This document shows, in pieces, positions 55,408 to 63,489 of a stretch of 64,000 nt of DNA. Below the pieces are notes generated by a model. That model had not been told where the DNA came from, did not search any database, and was given only the letters and a program-made list of their open reading frames with translations. Position 1 is the first letter of the stretch; each line of letters opens with the position of its first letter. The translations under genes were made by a program, and so were the position numbers. Source of the DNA: Nocardioides alkalitolerans (GTDB taxonomy: Bacteria > Actinomycetota > Actinomycetes > Propionibacteriales > Nocardioidaceae); contig CP116227.1 of assembly GCA_038184435.1 (NCBI GenBank), forward strand, positions 1,116,001 to 1,180,000. Reading direction: 5' to 3'.

Positions 55408-56970
55408 TCACCAGGGGGAGGGGAGGCCCCGCTGTCCCGCGCGGTCGACCACGGCGCCGCCGTGCCCGGTGGTGAGGTGGTCGAGGTGGTGGGCGCACTC
55501 GGCCGCGAGGGCGAGGACCAGCGCCGGGGGCGCGCCGTCCGTGCCGTCTGCGCCGTCCGCGTCGTCTGCGCCGTCCGCGTCGTCCGCCGGCTCGGGGACG
55601 ACGGCGTGGACGATGCCGTCGGCCAGGAGGTCGGCCGCGCGCACGCGCTGCTGCTCCGCGAGCTCCGCGGCCCGGTCGGGCGTGCCGTGGACGATGACGC
55701 TGGCCCCCTCGGGGGGCAGCGGCGACAGCCACGCGTGCTCGGCGGCGACGACGACGTCCGCGGGCAGCAGCGCGAGGGCGCCTCCGCCGCAGCCCTGGCC
55801 CATCAGCAGGGAGATGGTCGGCACGGTCATCGTCGTCATGGTGGCGATGCAGCGCGCGATCTCGCCGGCGATCGAGCCCTCCTCGGCCTCCTGCGACAGC
55901 TCGGCGCCCGGGGTGTCGATGACGGTCACGAGCGGGAGCCGGAGCTCCTCGGCGAGCCGCATCGCGCGTCGGGCCTCACGCAGCGCGCCCGGCCCCATGG
56001 GGCTCGCCGGCGTCTGTCGCGCACGGTCCTGGCCGACGAGCACGCACGGCTGCCCGTCGAGGCGGGTGAGCGCGATGAGGATCGAGCCGTCGTGCTCGCC
56101 CTGCTCCGTGCCCCGGAGCCGCACGGTGCCCTCGGCCGCATGCCGAAGCAGGTCCCGCACCCCCGGACGGCCCGCGGCGCGGGTGCGCTGGATCGACTCC
56201 CAGGCCGGCAGCGGCGCCGCGGGGGCGCCATCGGCGGTACGGCGCGGCAACCGCGGTGGGCGCGGCTCGTCGAGGAGCACGCCCAGGGCCAGGTCGACCA
56301 GGCCCCGCAGCTCGTCGGCGGTGGCGACGGCGTCGATGATGCCGTGCGCGGCCAGGTTCTCGGCGGTCTGCACGCCCGGGGGGAAGGCGCGGCCGTTGAG
56401 GGCCTCGTACACCTTCGGGCCGAGGAAGCCGACGAGGGCGCCGGGCTCGGCCACGGTCACGTGGGCCAGCGATCCCCACGAGGCGAGCACGCCGCCGGTG
56501 GTGGGGTGCCGGAGGTAGGCGAGGTAGGGGAGCCCCGCGGCCCGGTGGGCCATGACGGCGCGGGTGATGTCGACCATGCCGACGAACGCGGGGGTGCCCT
56601 CCTGCATCCGCGTGCCGCCCGACGAGGTGCTGGCGAGGAGGGGCAGGCCCTCGTCGGTCGCCCGGCGCACCGCCGCCACGATGCGGGCCGCCGTGGCGGC
56701 GCCGATCGATCCCGCGAGGAAGCGGAAGTCGTTGACGACGACGGCGACCGGGCGACCCCCGACCTCGCCGCGGCCGGTCACGACGGCCTCGTCGAGTCCC
56801 GACCTCTCGCTCGCCGCGGCGAGCTGGCCGCGGTAGTCGGGCGCGAGGTGGGAGGTGTCGACCGGGCGGTCCCAGGACTCGAACGTGCCCGGGTCGAGCA
56901 CGGCGGCGACGAGCTCCGGAGCGCCGAGCCGGCGGGCCCGGGGGGCGGGTTCCTGGACTGCAGTCGTCAT
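55408..56970 (-). CDS. Acyl-CoA carboxylase carboxyltransferase, AccD3-like
   Basis: A 520-residue single-chain carboxyltransferase with a beta-like half (residues 20-240; STSSGGTRMQEGTPAFV, LRHPTTGGVLASWG) and an alpha-like half (VIDTPGAELSQEAEEGSIAG, MGQGCGGGALAL). The zinc ribbon of E. coli AccD is absent. Size and order match mycobacterial AccD3. A low-complexity Asp/Ala/Gly linker encoded by repeats (55534-55590) lies near the C-terminus. The ATG at 56970 has AAGAGG upstream. It is divergent from a FadR-like regulator, which probably controls it; the acyl substrate is not evident. Confidence 0.87.
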   Translation of the reverse strand: MTTAVQEPAPRARRLGAPELVAAVLDPGTFESWDRPVDTSHLAPDYRGQLAAASERSGLDEAVVTGRGEVGGRPVAVVVNDFRFLAGSIGAATAARIVAAVRRATDEGLPLLASTSSGGTRMQEGTPAFVGMVDITRAVMAHRAAGLPYLAYLRHPTTGGVLASWGSLAHVTVAEPGALVGFLGPKVYEALNGRAFPPGVQTAENLAAHGIIDAVATADELRGLVDLALGVLLDEPRPPRLPRRTADGAPAAPLPAWESIQRTRAAGRPGVRDLLRHAAEGTVRLRGTEQGEHDGSILIALTRLDGQPCVLVGQDRARQTPASPMGPGALREARRAMRLAEELRLPLVTVIDTPGAELSQEAEEGSIAGEIARCIATMTTMTVPTISLLMGQGCGGGALALLPADVVVAAEHAWLSPLPPEGASVIVHGTPDRAAELAEQQRVRAADLLADGIVHAVVPEPADDADGADDADGADGTDGAPPALVLALAAECAHHLDHLTTGHGGAVVDRAGQRGLPSPW

Positions 56971-56996
56971 CGTCGACCTCTTCGTGCGGCGTTGGC

Positions 56997-57057
56997 CCAC
57001 TGCGCTAGTGGCTGATTGGCCTAGCCAATAGGTGATCGAGCCGTGTGTCAATACGCT
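56997..57057. promoter_or_regulatory. accD3-GntR divergent operator and promoter
   Basis: ATTGGC-CTA-GCCAAT (57015-57029) is a perfect inverted repeat of the GntR/FadR operator type; CCACT-GCGCT-AGTGG (56997-57011) is a second, weaker one. TACGCT at 57052-57057 is the likely -10 for the regulator gene, 6 bases before its GTG. Both repeats lie between the two starts. Confidence 0.65.
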
Positions 57058-57063
57058 GCTCCG

Positions 57064-57768
57064 GTGAGCACGCCCGACTCCCCGCTGCCGTCGCCCGTCG
57101 CGCGCACACGGCTCTACGAGCAGGTCGCGGAGCAGATCACCCGCTGGGTCGCCGAGGCCGGCCTCGGCGCGGGCGACCGGCTGCCGCCCGAGCGCGAGCT
57201 CGCCGTGCAGCTCGGGGTCAGCCGCGCGACCCTCAGCCAGGCCCTGGTCGCCCTCGAGGTCGTCGGCGTCGTCGCCGTCCGTCACGGCGACGGGACCGTG
57301 CTGACCGGTGCCCAGCCCGCCGCCGCCCCCGTGCTGTCGGCGATCCGGGCCCACGCCGACCGTCTGCCCGAGGTGATCGACGCGCGCGACGCGCTGGAGA
57401 CCAAGATCGCGCGGTTGGCGGCGGAGCGGCGTACCGAGGACGACCTCGTCGCGATCCGGGACGCCCTCGACGCCATGGCGGCGGACATCGACGCCGGCGG
57501 CCGGGGCGTGGAGGGCGACGAGCTCTTCCACGGCGCCGTGACCCGCGCCGCGCACTCCCGCCTGCTCGCCGAGATGATGGCGACCATCGGGGAACTGATC
57601 CGCGAGTCCCGCATCGAGTCGCTCTCCCAGCCCGAGCGTCCCCGCAACTCGCTCGCCGGGCACCGTGCGGTCGCCGACGCCATCGCCGCCGGCGACGCGG
57701 ACGCCGCCGCCCGGGCCATGCACGAGCACATCACGATGGTCAGCGACGTCGCGCTGCTGCGCGACTGA
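57064..57768 (+). CDS. FadR-type GntR transcriptional regulator
   Basis: A 234-residue regulator. The N-terminal winged helix includes LPPERELAVQLGVSRATLSQ near residues 40-59; the all-helical FCD effector domain follows, with its metal-binding Asp/His residues in the pattern DELFHGAVTRAAHS near 157 and GHRAVADAI, AMHEHI near the end. Effectors of this class are organic acids or acyl derivatives. Adjacent operator repeats suggest autoregulation and control of accD3. The leaderless-type GTG at 57064 is preferred over one 21 bases earlier. Confidence 0.88.
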   Translation: MSTPDSPLPSPVARTRLYEQVAEQITRWVAEAGLGAGDRLPPERELAVQLGVSRATLSQALVALEVVGVVAVRHGDGTVLTGAQPAAAPVLSAIRAHADRLPEVIDARDALETKIARLAAERRTEDDLVAIRDALDAMAADIDAGGRGVEGDELFHGAVTRAAHSRLLAEMMATIGELIRESRIESLSQPERPRNSLAGHRAVADAIAAGDADAAARAMHEHITMVSDVALLRD

Positions 57769-57799
57769 CCCACCCGCGCCCGTACCCGGAGGAACCTGA

Positions 57800-58819
57800 G
57801 TGCACGACTTCATCGCCGGCCTGCCCAAGGCCGAGCTCCACGTCCACCACGTCGGGTCGGCGTCGCCGCGGATCGTCGCGGAGCTCGCCGCCCGTCACCC
57901 CGGCGCCGTGCCGAGCGACGCCGACGAGCTGGCGCGCTTCTTCGAGTTCCGCGACTTCGCGCACTTCATCGAGGTCTACCTCGCGGTCGTGGCGCTCATC
58001 CGCACGCCCGAGGACATCCGCTACCTGACCTACGAGGTGGCGCGGGAGATGGCCGAGGGGCAGTCGCTGCGGTACGCCGAGCTGACGTGCACGCCGTACA
58101 CCTCCGTGCAGCCCCACCTCGAGGGCGTGGGCATGCTGATCGAGGCCTACACGGAGGCGCTCGAGGACGCGCGGGTCGCGGCGGAGCGCGACTTCGGGCT
58201 GGTGCTGCGGTGGATCTACGACATCCCGGGCGAGTCGGGTCTGCCGGCGGCGGAGGCGACCCTCGGGTTCGCCCTCGACCACGCCCCCGCCGGTCTCGTC
58301 GGCTTCGGCCTCGGCGGTCCGGAGATCGGCGTGCCGCGTCCCCAGTTCGCGCCGCACTTCGCCGCGGCCCGCGCGGCGGGGTTGCGCAGCGTGCCGCACG
58401 CCGGGGAGACGACCGGGCCCGAGACGGTCTGGGACGCCCTGCGGCTGCTCGGCGCCGAGCGCATCGGGCACGGCACCTCGGCGGCGCAGGACCCCGCGCT
58501 GCTCGCGCACCTCGCCGCCACGGGGATCCCGCTCGAGGTCTGCCCGTCGTCCAACGTGGCGACGCGCGCCGTCGCCTCGCTCGACGTGCACCCGCTGCGC
58601 GCCTTCCGCGACGCGGGCGTCACCGTCACCATCAACTCCGACGACCCGCCCATGTTCGGCACGACGCTCAACCGCGAGTACGGCGTCGCCGCCGACCTGC
58701 TCGGGCTCGACGAGTCCGGCGTGGCCGACCTGGCGCGTGCCGCGGTCCGGGCGTCGTTCGCCGACGACGCGACCAAGGCGCGGGTGCTGGCGGAGATCGA
58801 CGCGTACGTCGCGGGTTGA
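57800..58819 (+). CDS. add: Adenosine deaminase-family protein
   Basis: A 339-residue metal-dependent deaminase with a complete zinc site: His14 and His16 (AELHVHHVGS), His200-Glu203 (VPHAGE) and Asp281-Asp282 (NSDDPPMF). Usual adenosine deaminases have LHLHLEG in the first motif; the HVHHVGS variant here marks an actinobacterial subgroup, so aminofutalosine, adenine or another aminopurine is possible. A GGAGGAACC site precedes the GTG. Product is assigned to family level only. Confidence 0.82.
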   Translation: MHDFIAGLPKAELHVHHVGSASPRIVAELAARHPGAVPSDADELARFFEFRDFAHFIEVYLAVVALIRTPEDIRYLTYEVAREMAEGQSLRYAELTCTPYTSVQPHLEGVGMLIEAYTEALEDARVAAERDFGLVLRWIYDIPGESGLPAAEATLGFALDHAPAGLVGFGLGGPEIGVPRPQFAPHFAAARAAGLRSVPHAGETTGPETVWDALRLLGAERIGHGTSAAQDPALLAHLAATGIPLEVCPSSNVATRAVASLDVHPLRAFRDAGVTVTINSDDPPMFGTTLNREYGVAADLLGLDESGVADLARAAVRASFADDATKARVLAEIDAYVAG

Positions 58820-58840
58820 TCCCTGCCGGACGATGAAGGG

Positions 58841-59446
58841 GTGTCCACGCTCGTCGTCACCGCGCACCCCGACCCGACCTCCCTCACGCACCACGTGGCC
58901 GCACGCCTGGGCGACCGGCTGGGTGACGGGCTCGCCGGGGAGGTCACGGTCGCGCACCTCGCCCAGGAGAGCTTCGACCCCCGGTTCACGGCGGCCGACC
59001 GCCAGGCCTACCTGACGGGTCACGACCACCCCGCCGACGTGCTCGCGGAGCAGGAGCGGCTCGATGCGGCGGAGCACGTCGTGCTCGTCTTCCCGGTCTA
59101 CTGGTGGTCGATGCCCGCGCTGCTCAAGGGGTGGGTCGACCGGGTGTTCGTCGCGCCGTGGGCCTTCTCCCTCGACGAGACGGGCCGCGTGGTGCCGGCC
59201 CTCCAGCGGCTCACCGCCCACCTCGTGCCGATCTCCGGCACGTCGGCGGACTCGTTCGCGCGGCACGGCTACACGGAGTCGTTCGCCACGCAGGTCGAGC
59301 GCGGCGTCCTCGACTACTGCGGCCTCCGCCGCGGCGCGACCGCCTTCGTGCACGAGTCCGAGGACGAGGGCGTCGCGACCCGCAACGCCGAGGCGGCCGT
59401 CGAGGCCGTCGTCCGGGCGGTCGCCGCGTCGACGGCCCGGGTCTGA
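58841..59446 (+). CDS. Flavodoxin-fold NAD(P)H:quinone oxidoreductase
   Basis: A 201-residue protein of the NQO1/MdaB/KefF family. VVTAHPDPTSLTHHVA is the phosphate loop for FMN/FAD, and VVLVFPVYWWSMPALLKGWVDRVF near residue 75-98 is the family signature (listed here in part) for isoalloxazine contact. Such enzymes reduce quinones by two electrons and protect from redox cycling. The gene follows the deaminase by 21 bases and precedes the radical SAM gene by 6, so the three may be co-transcribed. Confidence 0.85.
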   Translation: MSTLVVTAHPDPTSLTHHVAARLGDRLGDGLAGEVTVAHLAQESFDPRFTAADRQAYLTGHDHPADVLAEQERLDAAEHVVLVFPVYWWSMPALLKGWVDRVFVAPWAFSLDETGRVVPALQRLTAHLVPISGTSADSFARHGYTESFATQVERGVLDYCGLRRGATAFVHESEDEGVATRNAEAAVEAVVRAVAASTARV

Positions 59447-59452
59447 GGCCCG

Positions 59453-60526
59453 GTGCCCCGGAGCGCCGCCGACCGGCTGCTCGCGATCGAGCGGATCTAC
59501 CACGAGCCCGGCGTGCGCGACTGGGCCCGCGGGCGCGAGGTCCTGGCCCGCTACCCCGACGCGGAGCTCGTCGAGGTGCCCGCCCACCAGGACATCCCCG
59601 GCCTCTACGGCAACGCCGGCCAGGTCGACGACTGGATCCGCAACAAGCGCGGCGTGCTCGTGCTGGGGGAGAAGCGCAGCCTCCAGGCCCGGCCCAACGG
59701 CCGCTCCGCCGACTTCATCGCCCCCTCGACGTCCAACGGGTGCGCGATGGCGTGCAGCTACTGCTACGTGCCCCGCCGCAAGGGTTACGCCAACCCGATC
59801 ACGGTGTTCGTCAACATCGAGCGGATCCTCGGCTACCTCGAGCGGCACCTCGCCCGGCAGGGGCCGAAGCCGGAGCCCAACCAGTGCGACCCCCGGGACT
59901 GGGTCTACGACCTGGGCGAGAACGGGGACTGCTCGGTCGACGCCCTCATCTCCGACAACGTGCGCGACCTGGTCGACCTGTTCGCCCGCACCCCCGGCGC
60001 GAAGGGCAGCTTCGCGACCAAGTTCGTCAACCGGGAGCTGCTCGACTGGGATCCGCGCGGCGGCACCCGGGTGCGCTTCTCGCTCATGCCGCGGGAGATG
60101 TCGCGACGGCTCGACCTGCGCACGGCGCCGATCAGCGAGCGCATCGCGGCGATCGACGACTTCGTCGCGGCGGGCTACGAGGTGCACCTCAACTTCAGTC
60201 CCGTCGTGCTCCACGAGGGCTGGTACGACGAGTGGCGCGACCTGCTCCGCGAGATCGCCGACGTCGTGTCGCCGCCCGCCCGGGCGCAGCTGGCCTGCGA
60301 GATCATCATGCTCACGCACAACGAGGGGCTGCACGAGGTCAACCTGGGGTGGCACCCGCGGGGGGAGGACCTGCTGTGGCGCCCCGACCTGCAGGAACCG
60401 AAGCGCAGCCACAGCGGGCAGGTGAACGTGCGCTACCGGGCGGCGTGGAAGCGGCGTTGGCTCGACCAGCTGCTGGAGCTGGTGGCCGCCGAGCTGCCCG
60501 GTTGCCGGGTGCGGTACGCCTTCTGA
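59453..60526 (+). CDS. Spore photoproduct lyase-family radical SAM enzyme
   Basis: A 357-residue radical SAM protein. The cluster cysteines are C97, C101 and C104 (GCAMACSYCYV, CxxxCxxC). LNFSPVVLHEGWYDEW and EIIMLTHNEGLHEVNLGWHP are typical of the SPL-like family. True spore photoproduct lyase repairs the spore thymine dimer in Bacillus; relatives occur in non-sporulating actinobacteria, where the substrate is unknown. The expected C-terminal catalytic cysteine of Bacillus SplB is not apparent at the equivalent place. No sporulation gene is nearby. Confidence 0.85.
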   Translation: MPRSAADRLLAIERIYHEPGVRDWARGREVLARYPDAELVEVPAHQDIPGLYGNAGQVDDWIRNKRGVLVLGEKRSLQARPNGRSADFIAPSTSNGCAMACSYCYVPRRKGYANPITVFVNIERILGYLERHLARQGPKPEPNQCDPRDWVYDLGENGDCSVDALISDNVRDLVDLFARTPGAKGSFATKFVNRELLDWDPRGGTRVRFSLMPREMSRRLDLRTAPISERIAAIDDFVAAGYEVHLNFSPVVLHEGWYDEWRDLLREIADVVSPPARAQLACEIIMLTHNEGLHEVNLGWHPRGEDLLWRPDLQEPKRSHSGQVNVRYRAAWKRRWLDQLLELVAAELPGCRVRYAF

Positions 60527-60673
60527 GCCCGGCACCCGGTCGGGTGGCCGCAGTGGACAGGGGCCTCTCGTCGCGTTCTACTGGGGGTTGGCCCGTTCGC
60601 ACGGGTCCCTGACGGTGCTCCAGCAGGCGGGCGCCGGCCACGCGCTCCAGCGCGACACCTCCGGGAGGCACCT

Positions 60674-61126
60674 GTGCCCACCCTCGTTCCCACTCCCCGC
60701 CCCGACCGGCGGACCCACTTCCGTGTCGACATCGACGTCGTCGACGGAGTCGTCGCGCTCGCCGGGGTGCTCGACGACGCCACCGTGCGCGGCCTCGACG
60801 ACGCCGTGCTCGTGGCCGCCCGGGCCACCGGCGTGAGGGGAGCGCGCCAGGTCGTCGTCGACCTGAGCGACGCCGACCTCCTGTCCGCCGCGGCCACCCG
60901 ACTGCTCGAGGCGTCCGTCGTCACCGCGGCCGCCCAGGGCATCACCGTGCGCTTCGACGCTCCCGTCGGGTGCACGGCCCACCGCGTCCTCGCCGCTGTG
61001 CGCGTGCTGCTCGGCGACCGTGCCGAGCGGTTGCCGCTCGTCGACCAGCCCGTGCGCCACCTGCGGGTCGTGCCGGAGCCGTCGCGTGGCGCGGAGCCAG
61101 CGGGGGCCGGGGTGGACACGCTCTAG
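60674..61126 (+). CDS. STAS-domain protein
   Basis: A 150-residue protein with one STAS fold of the anti-anti-sigma type: VVALAGVLDDATVRGLDDAV near residue 25 and VVVDLSDADLLSAAATRLLE near residue 60. The position usually holding the phosphorylatable serine reads LLSAAATR, so a Ser is available. No anti-sigma kinase gene is next to it. A GGGAGG site precedes the GTG. The 147 bases before it hold no gene I can support. Confidence 0.75.
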   Translation: MPTLVPTPRPDRRTHFRVDIDVVDGVVALAGVLDDATVRGLDDAVLVAARATGVRGARQVVVDLSDADLLSAAATRLLEASVVTAAAQGITVRFDAPVGCTAHRVLAAVRVLLGDRAERLPLVDQPVRHLRVVPEPSRGAEPAGAGVDTL

Positions 61127-61202
61127 GGGCGTAGGCGCGACAGGGCATGCTGCGCCGCCCGGCCACGGGTGTGGGCGGGCGGCGGGTGGTGCTGTGCCGG
61201 GG

Positions 61203-62690
61203 TCAGGCGTTGTCGTCTGGGTCTGGCGGATCTTCCGGTGGCGGCCAGGGTCGGGTGCCGTCGTGGTCGACGAGGTAGCGGAGGCCCAGGGGACTGGTCC
61301 AGATGACGGCGTGGGGTGGTTCGCCTCGTGTGGGGTCGGTCGGGCGGTAGGTCCAGCGCTTCCCCGTCGCCATCTCGCGGTGGGTCTTCATGCGGTGGTG
61401 GCGTCGGCAGAGGGGGAAGAGGTTCCGGGTGGAGGTCTGGCCGGGTGGGCCTTGCGCTTGGTAGGGGTCGCAGTGGTCGAGGTCGGCGGTGCGCGAGCTG
61501 CGGGTGCAGTAGGGGAAGACGCACCGGGGCCAGCGGGCTCGGACGTGCTCGGCGATGCGGTCGGGCGGGGTGTAACCGTTCACGGCGTCGTCCGTGTTGA
61601 GGTCGATGATCGGCTTGACCGTGACGTGGGTGTCGGGCGATCCGCACCAGGTCTGGACCTGCTCGACCGTCACTGCGCCACGAGGCGCGCCCGGAGTGTC
61701 GAGCCGGGCCAGGTCGATGCCGGTCCTGCCGGTGCAGGCGTCGATGCCAGGACCGATTCCCTTGAGGGTGCCGGTGATCGCGGCCTGGTCGAGGTGGACG
61801 AACAGCACCACCTCGCGCCGGGCCCGCTGCACCACCGGCGGCTCATCACCCTCGGAGACGGCGCCCGTGTCGTACTCCAAGGTGGCCATCCCGTCGCAGC
61901 GGCGCGCGATCCCACCCAGCGCCATCGAGCGGCGGACGTCGAGGCCTGAGTCGCAGCCCAGGTCACCCAACTGCCGGGCGACGTGCGCGATGCTCCGTTC
62001 CAGGTCGAGCGCATCGGCGAGGTCGAGGGAGCCGTGGACGTTCACGGTCCCGCGCAGGGTCCCGGTGAGTGGGTCGGCGTGGGCGAGGTCGCCGAGGTCG
62101 ATCGCCAGGTACCGCTCACCGTCGGCCGCGTGGCGTTCGGCTTCGGTGGTCTCGGGGTCGAACCGCGCCGCGGCCTCGGCCACCAGCCGGTCGACCTCGG
62201 GACCGGTGGCCTTGCCCGCGACGTACGCAATGTGCCGGTCCACGAACCCGGCGGCCTCGAACGTCAACGTCCGCGTGGCCTGCGCGATCCGCCGGCCCCG
62301 CCACACGTCGACCTCACCCGCAGCAACACGGGCGTGGACGCGCGGGAGCCGGTAGCGCAGCTCGACCGCGTCCCCGACCAGCCGACGTGCAGCGTCGAAC
62401 GACGAGCCCCGGGCGGCGGCGACCTCGCCGATGCAGAACTCCGCCACCACCGGCGCACCTGGCCCACCCAGCTCGAGGAAGTGGTCCCCCGCGAGGGCCT
62501 CGGCGTGCTCAGCGTCGTGCCACTCGCCCAGCACCGTGATCGGGTCACCCACCACCGCATCCGAGGTGTGCGCCGCAGCCCAGTCACCGACCGCGACGAA
62601 CGCAGCCGCCTCCGCCACCCGAGCGGCCGTCGTGCGTTCGCGGACCGCGGCGATCAACGCAGTCGCAGTGGTGTGGGTCCCCCGATCCAT
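61203..62690 (-). CDS. DUF222/HNH endonuclease, 13E12 repeat family type
   Basis: A 495-residue protein: an N-terminal DUF222 domain (residues about 30-330) and a C-terminal HNH nuclease with CVFPYC, ADLDHCDPY and NLFPLCRRHHRMKTH, i.e. the His-Asn-His metal motif plus zinc knuckle cysteines. This family is highly repeated in Nocardioides and mycobacteria (13E12) and is SOS-induced in M. tuberculosis. Here a LexA-like box lies in its leaderless promoter. It may be a mobile or homing nuclease or a damage-response nuclease; no flanking repeats mark it as an element. Confidence 0.85.
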   Translation of the reverse strand: MDRGTHTTATALIAAVRERTTAARVAEAAAFVAVGDWAAAHTSDAVVGDPITVLGEWHDAEHAEALAGDHFLELGGPGAPVVAEFCIGEVAAARGSSFDAARRLVGDAVELRYRLPRVHARVAAGEVDVWRGRRIAQATRTLTFEAAGFVDRHIAYVAGKATGPEVDRLVAEAAARFDPETTEAERHAADGERYLAIDLGDLAHADPLTGTLRGTVNVHGSLDLADALDLERSIAHVARQLGDLGCDSGLDVRRSMALGGIARRCDGMATLEYDTGAVSEGDEPPVVQRARREVVLFVHLDQAAITGTLKGIGPGIDACTGRTGIDLARLDTPGAPRGAVTVEQVQTWCGSPDTHVTVKPIIDLNTDDAVNGYTPPDRIAEHVRARWPRCVFPYCTRSSRTADLDHCDPYQAQGPPGQTSTRNLFPLCRRHHRMKTHREMATGKRWTYRPTDPTRGEPPHAVIWTSPLGLRYLVDHDGTRPWPPPEDPPDPDDNA

Positions 62691-62697
62691 GCCCCCG

Positions 62698-62720
62698 AGT
62701 CTAGTCGAACAGACGTGCGA
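62698..62720 (-). promoter_or_regulatory. LexA-like box and leaderless promoter of the DUF222/HNH gene
   Basis: TAGACT (minus strand, 62698-62703) lies 7 bases before the ATG. Directly upstream is TCGAACAGACGTGCGA (62705-62720 as read on the plus strand), a TCGAAC-N4-GTTCGA LexA operator with one mismatch. Confidence 0.65.
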
Positions 62721-62767
62721 TCACCACCTCCCGGTGGTGATCTGTGGATGACGGACCGATGTCGGCG

Positions 62768-63454
62768 TCAGCCACCGGGGAGGCGCCCCGAGCGGACGAG
62801 CTCCCGGGCCACGTCGTGGACCTTCGTCTCGTGGGTCGACGACAACCGACGGAGCAGCTCGAAGCTGGAGTCCTGCGTGAGGCCGAAGCGTTCGATGAGG
62901 ATGCCCTGGGCCATGCCGATGACGTGCCGCGTGTCGATGGCCGTGCGGAGCTCCATCTCGAGCCGCACCGACGCCAGCGCGTGGGCTGCGTGTGCGGCGT
63001 ACGAGCGGGCGACGTCGATGCTCGCCCGGTCGTGGAAGCCGCCGCTCGTGTCGCTGTAGATGTTGATGGCCCCCTGGGGTCGACCGCCCCGGGGCAGGTC
63101 GAGCGACAGTGCAGCGCCTACCCCTAGGGCTCGCGCCCGAGGGCCCCAGAGGGGCCAGCGGCCGTCCGTGCCGACCTCGCCGCTGCGGATCCAGCGGCAG
63201 GCGGACGTCGCCTCGACACAGGGGCCCTCGTGGAGGGCGTACTGCAGGTCGTCGACGTCCCGCGCGACCAGGTCGCTGGCCGCGAGCGTCGAGTGGGCGC
63301 CGCGCCGCCGGAGCGTGATGCTGACGTGGTCGGCGCCGGGGACGAGCATCCCGACCTGCTCGACGATGAGCTGCGCGGTGTCGCCGGAGTCGTTGGGCGC
63401 GTACAGGTGGTCCGCGAGTGCCGCGAGCGCGGCGGGGTCGTGGAGCGGGTCCAT
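62768..63454 (-). CDS. GAF-ANTAR RNA-binding antiterminator-type regulator
   Basis: A 228-residue protein with a GAF domain (residues about 20-150; DHVSITLRRRGAHSTLAASD, VGAALSLDLP) and a C-terminal ANTAR domain of about 55 residues (RHVIGMAQGILIERFGLTQD, ELLRRLSSTH). ANTAR domains bind paired RNA hairpins to prevent termination. Such GAF-ANTAR proteins are abundant in actinobacteria and respond to small ligands or redox. GAGGAGAGG precedes the ATG at 63454. Target RNA is not evident in the window. Confidence 0.9.
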   Translation of the reverse strand: MDPLHDPAALAALADHLYAPNDSGDTAQLIVEQVGMLVPGADHVSITLRRRGAHSTLAASDLVARDVDDLQYALHEGPCVEATSACRWIRSGEVGTDGRWPLWGPRARALGVGAALSLDLPRGGRPQGAINIYSDTSGGFHDRASIDVARSYAAHAAHALASVRLEMELRTAIDTRHVIGMAQGILIERFGLTQDSSFELLRRLSSTHETKVHDVARELVRSGRLPGG

Positions 63455-63489
63455 GGGGACACCTCTCCTCGTGGGGTCGGGGCCCGGTT

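Noticed and set aside
61203..62690. DUF222/HNH gene as an insertion element
   Set aside because: I see no terminal inverted repeats, target duplications or transposase, and the gene has its own regulated promoter.
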